Positions 61,254 through 64,000 of a DNA stretch of 64,000 nt are shown here, piece by piece. A program made the position numbers and the translations under genes. Location of the stretch: positions 310,001-374,000 of the forward strand of contig NZ_QQTO01000033.1 of assembly GCF_003351345.1 (NCBI RefSeq), read 5' to 3'. Under the pieces are notes generated by a model. It was not told where the DNA came from, did not search any database, and saw only the letters and a program-made list of their open reading frames with translations. This DNA is from Allobosea caraganae. Lineage in GTDB: Bacteria > Pseudomonadota > Alphaproteobacteria > Rhizobiales > Beijerinckiaceae. The stretch's first letter is position 1, and every line of letters begins with the position of its first letter.

Positions 61254-62087
61254 ATGGCCTTGGACCAGCTCGTCTCCGATCGGCGCTCGGACGGGCTGAA
61301 AACTGAGTCCGGGAGCGCCATCCATAGCGAAACCACCTTGCGGGAGCGGGCGGCGGGGCTGGTGCGCGCGTTCGACGCGGCGGATGCCGCGGGCCGGCTG
61401 GCAGGCCTCGTTGCGACCGCCCCTGGCCGCATCGTCTTCACCTCCAGCTTCGGCCTGGAAGATCAGGTCCTCACCCATCTGATCGCCAGCGCGAAACTGC
61501 CCATCGAGATCGTCACGCTCGATACCGGCCGGCTGTTTCCCGAGATCTATGCGCTGTGGGAGGAGACCGAGCGGCGCTATGGCGTGGTGATCCGGCCCTT
61601 CTACCCGCGCCATGAGGCGATAGAGCTCTACGTTCGCCAGAACGGCATCAACGGCTTCTATCAGTCGCGCGATGCCCGCAAATCCTGCTGCGACATCCGC
61701 AAGGTCGAGCCGCTTGGGCGCGCGCTCGCGGGGGCGGATGTCTGGGTCACCGGCCTGCGCGCCGACCAGTCGGCCGCGCGCGGCGGCGTCCAGCTTGCCG
61801 AGGCCGAGGCCGAGCGCGGGCTGATCAAGTTCAACCCGCTGCTCGACTGGTCGCGCGAGCGGGCGCTCGCCTTCGCCAAGGCGGAAGCGATCCCGCTCAA
61901 CCCACTGCACGAAAAGGGCTTCGTCTCGATCGGCTGCCAGCCCTGCACCCGCGCCATCGCGCCTGGCGAGCCGGAGCGCGCCGGGCGCTGGTGGTGGGAG
62001 GACGACGCTGCCAAGGAATGCGGCCTGCATGTCGGCGCCGACGGCAAGCTGGTGCGCGCCAAGGCGCCCGAGCCGGCGGAGGCATAA
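61254..62087 (+). CDS. cysH: Adenylyl-sulfate (APS) reductase, iron-sulfur type
   Basis: A 277-residue cytoplasmic reductase that forms sulfite from activated sulfate using thioredoxin. The iron-sulfur cysteines are Cys145-Cys146 (RKSCCDIRK) and Cys228/Cys231 (GCQPCTR), which mark APS-reducing enzymes; PAPS reductases lack them. The catalytic Cys256 is in AKECGLHV. The PP-loop equivalent is TSSFGLEDQV. It leads the operon cysH-cysD-cysN, 4 bp before cysD. Confidence 0.95.
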   Translation: MALDQLVSDRRSDGLKTESGSAIHSETTLRERAAGLVRAFDAADAAGRLAGLVATAPGRIVFTSSFGLEDQVLTHLIASAKLPIEIVTLDTGRLFPEIYALWEETERRYGVVIRPFYPRHEAIELYVRQNGINGFYQSRDARKSCCDIRKVEPLGRALAGADVWVTGLRADQSAARGGVQLAEAEAERGLIKFNPLLDWSRERALAFAKAEAIPLNPLHEKGFVSIGCQPCTRAIAPGEPERAGRWWWEDDAAKECGLHVGADGKLVRAKAPEPAEA

Positions 62088-62091
62088 GAAC

Positions 62092-62994
62092 ATGATCCAG
62101 CTCAGCCATCTCCAGAAGCTCGAAGCCGAGGCGATCTTTATCATCCGCGAGGTCGTCGCGACCTGCGACAAGCCGGTGCTGCTCTATTCGATCGGCAAGG
62201 ATTCCGCCGTCCTGCTGCATCTGGCGATGAAGGCCTTCTATCCGGCCAAGCCGCCTTTCCCGCTGCTCCATGTCGACACGACCTGGAAGTTCCGCGAGAT
62301 GATCGCCTTCCGGGACGAGACGGCTTCGCGGCTCGGGCTCGACCTGATCGTCCACATCAACCAGGAGGGCGTGAAGGCCGGCATCGGCCCCTTCGCTTCC
62401 GGCTCGCGCGTCCATACCGACGTGATGAAGACGCAAGGCCTCAAGCAGGCGCTCGACCTCCACAAGTTCGACGCGGCCTTTGGCGGCGCCCGCCGCGACG
62501 AGGAGAAGAGCCGCGCCAAGGAGCGCGTCTTCTCGCTGCGCTCGCCCGAGCATCGCTGGGACCCGAAGAACCAGCGCCCCGAGCCCTGGCAGCTCTTCAA
62601 CACCCGCAAGCATCGCGGCGAGAGCTTTCGCGTGTTCCCGCTCTCGAACTGGACCGAGCGCGACATCTGGGACTACGTCGCACTCGAGAACATCCCGGTC
62701 GTGCCACTCTATTTCGCCGCGCCGCGCCCGGTCGTGCGCCGCGACGGCGCCTGGATCATGCGCGACGACGAGCGCATGGAACTGCTGCCCGGTGAGGTCG
62801 TCGAGACCCGCATGGTCCGCTTCCGCACGCTCGGCTGCTATCCGCTGACCGGCGCGGTCGAGAGCGAGGCCGCCAACCTCACCGACATCATCGCCGAGAT
62901 GCGCTCCTCGCGCGCCTCCGAACGCCAGGGCCGCGTCATCGACCATGATGGCGCCGGCTCGATGGAACAGAAGAAGCAGGAAGGCTATTTCTGA
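62092..62994 (+). CDS. cysD: Sulfate adenylyltransferase small subunit
   Basis: A 300-residue ATP-pyrophosphatase-type subunit. The PP-loop is LYSIGKDSAVLLHLAMKAF, followed by FGGARRDEEKSRAKER, FRVFPLSNWTERDIWDY and the C-terminal SSRASERQGRVIDHD. With CysN it makes adenylyl sulfate from ATP and sulfate. The stop overlaps the cysN start (TGATG). Confidence 0.96.
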   Translation: MIQLSHLQKLEAEAIFIIREVVATCDKPVLLYSIGKDSAVLLHLAMKAFYPAKPPFPLLHVDTTWKFREMIAFRDETASRLGLDLIVHINQEGVKAGIGPFASGSRVHTDVMKTQGLKQALDLHKFDAAFGGARRDEEKSRAKERVFSLRSPEHRWDPKNQRPEPWQLFNTRKHRGESFRVFPLSNWTERDIWDYVALENIPVVPLYFAAPRPVVRRDGAWIMRDDERMELLPGEVVETRMVRFRTLGCYPLTGAVESEAANLTDIIAEMRSSRASERQGRVIDHDGAGSMEQKKQEGYF

Positions 62995-64000
62995 TGGGTC
63001 TGGCCGTCGAGAAGAAGCGCCCAAGCGCCGCCGCTCCGCTTCCCGCCAACGATGCCTCTGGCCTCACCGGCGTCGGCCAGCAGTCGCTGCTGCGCTTCAT
63101 CACTTGCGGCTCGGTCGATGACGGTAAGTCGACCCTGATCGGCCGCATGCTCTACGAGGCCGGGGCGGTCTTCGACGACCAGCTCAGCGCCCTCGACAGC
63201 GACTCGAAGAAGTTCGGCACGCAAGGAGCGGCTCCCGATTTCGCCCTGCTGGTCGACGGGCTCTCGGCCGAGCGCGAGCAGGGCATCACCATCGACGTCG
63301 CCTACCGCTATTTCGCCACGGAGAAGCGCAGCTTCATCGTCGCCGACACGCCCGGCCACGAGCAATATACCCGCAACATGGCGACCGGCGCCTCGACCGC
63401 CGATCTCGCCATCATCCTGATCGACGCTCGCAAGGGCCTGCTGCCGCAGACGCGCCGGCATTCCTTCATCGTCTCGCTGGTCGGTGTCCGCCACGTCGTG
63501 GTCGCCGTCAACAAGATGGACCTCGTCGGCTATGACGAGGCGGTGTTCCAGCGCATCGCCGCCGATTACCGCGAGGCGGTGAAGAGCCTCGGCTTCGCCT
63601 CCGTCCATTTCATCCCGGTCTCGGCCCGCGATGGCGAGAACGTCATGCGCCCGTCCAAGGCCATGCCCTGGCATGACGGGCCGGCGCTGCTGCCCTTCCT
63701 CGAAACCGTGGCGGTTGCCGAGGCGGCGCGAGGAGAGGACGGTTTTGCCCTGCCGGTGCAATGGGTCAACCGGCCCGATCTCGATTTCCGCGGCTATGCC
63801 GGCACGCCGGTGCGCGGCCGCATCCGCGTCGGCGATCCGGTCACGGTGCTGCCCTCGGGGCGCCAGAGCAAGGTCGCGCGCGTCATCGGCGCCGCCGGCG
63901 ACACCAGCAATGCCGCCGCCGGCCAGGCAGTGACGCTGACGCTGACCGAGGAGATCGACATCTCGCGTGGCGATCTCCTCGTCGCGACCGATGCGCCGTT
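62994..64000 (+). CDS. cysN: Sulfate adenylyltransferase large subunit (partial, runs off window)
   Basis: The first 335 residues of the GTPase subunit; the window ends inside the gene. G-domain motifs: P-loop GSVDDGKSTLIG (39-50), AEREQGITIDVAYRYF, DTPGHEQYTRNM and NKMDL. A beta-barrel domain begins near QWVNRPDLDFRGYAGT. GTP hydrolysis drives APS formation by CysD. Whether a CysC kinase domain is fused at the C-terminus cannot be seen. Confidence 0.95.
   Translation, partial: MGLAVEKKRPSAAAPLPANDASGLTGVGQQSLLRFITCGSVDDGKSTLIGRMLYEAGAVFDDQLSALDSDSKKFGTQGAAPDFALLVDGLSAEREQGITIDVAYRYFATEKRSFIVADTPGHEQYTRNMATGASTADLAIILIDARKGLLPQTRRHSFIVSLVGVRHVVVAVNKMDLVGYDEAVFQRIAADYREAVKSLGFASVHFIPVSARDGENVMRPSKAMPWHDGPALLPFLETVAVAEAARGEDGFALPVQWVNRPDLDFRGYAGTPVRGRIRVGDPVTVLPSGRQSKVARVIGAAGDTSNAAAGQAVTLTLTEEIDISRGDLLVATDAP

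Overview
The window is high-GC (about two thirds G+C by eye), densely packed DNA with many ATGA/TGATG gene overlaps. It is dominated by ABC-type uptake systems, GntR regulators and catabolic enzymes. An iolRCDEB-ordered inositol operon, orphan TctC/Bug receptors, the composition and palindromic intergenic repeats point to a soil or plant-associated alphaproteobacterium of the Hyphomicrobiales, possibly Bosea-like. The genus is a guess. I saw no rRNA, tRNA, CRISPR array, transposase, phage gene or replication origin.

Layout. 0-7 kb: an AroQ-like protein divergent from a GntR regulator, then a DeoR regulator divergent from an operon of a peptide-type binding protein, a metallophosphoesterase and a 3-methylaspartate ammonia-lyase homologue, then another GntR gene. 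7-17 kb: an inositol locus with iolR-iolC-iolD-iolE-iolB and a leaderless family-3 binding protein on the minus strand. Divergent from it are an SDR, inositol 2-dehydrogenase and an inositol-monophosphatase-family enzyme on the plus strand. 17-21.5 kb: an AfuABC-like transporter that may feed the phosphatase and dehydrogenase. 21.5-26 kb: Nudix, Asp/Glu racemase, several small proteins, a flavin-type stress protein and a methyltransferase, with intergenic repeats including a 102-bp tandem duplication. 26-34.7 kb: EutBC, two TctC/Bug receptors, a GMC oxidoreductase, a D-2-hydroxyacid dehydrogenase and a crotonase.

34.8-54 kb is the most unusual part: a modular island of four paralogous family-5 binding proteins served by one DppB-DppC-DppDF translocon. 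Each receptor lies beside a different predicted cytoplasmic hydrolase: two C45/AAT-type Ntn acyl-hydrolases, an alpha/beta hydrolase, and a pair of polysaccharide-deacetylase-fold proteins with complementary active-site losses. Three modules carry their own divergent GntR regulator, two of them with an uncommon wHTH-wHTH-FCD layout. A class III aminotransferase sits in the middle. A reasonable inference is uptake, deacylation and deamination of a family of acylated amino compounds.

54-61 kb: a complete branched-chain-type (Liv) ABC operon that also carries a MetE-core methyltransferase, followed by an SDR with a non-canonical catalytic motif. 61-64 kb: assimilatory sulfate reduction (cysH, cysD, and cysN cut by the window end).
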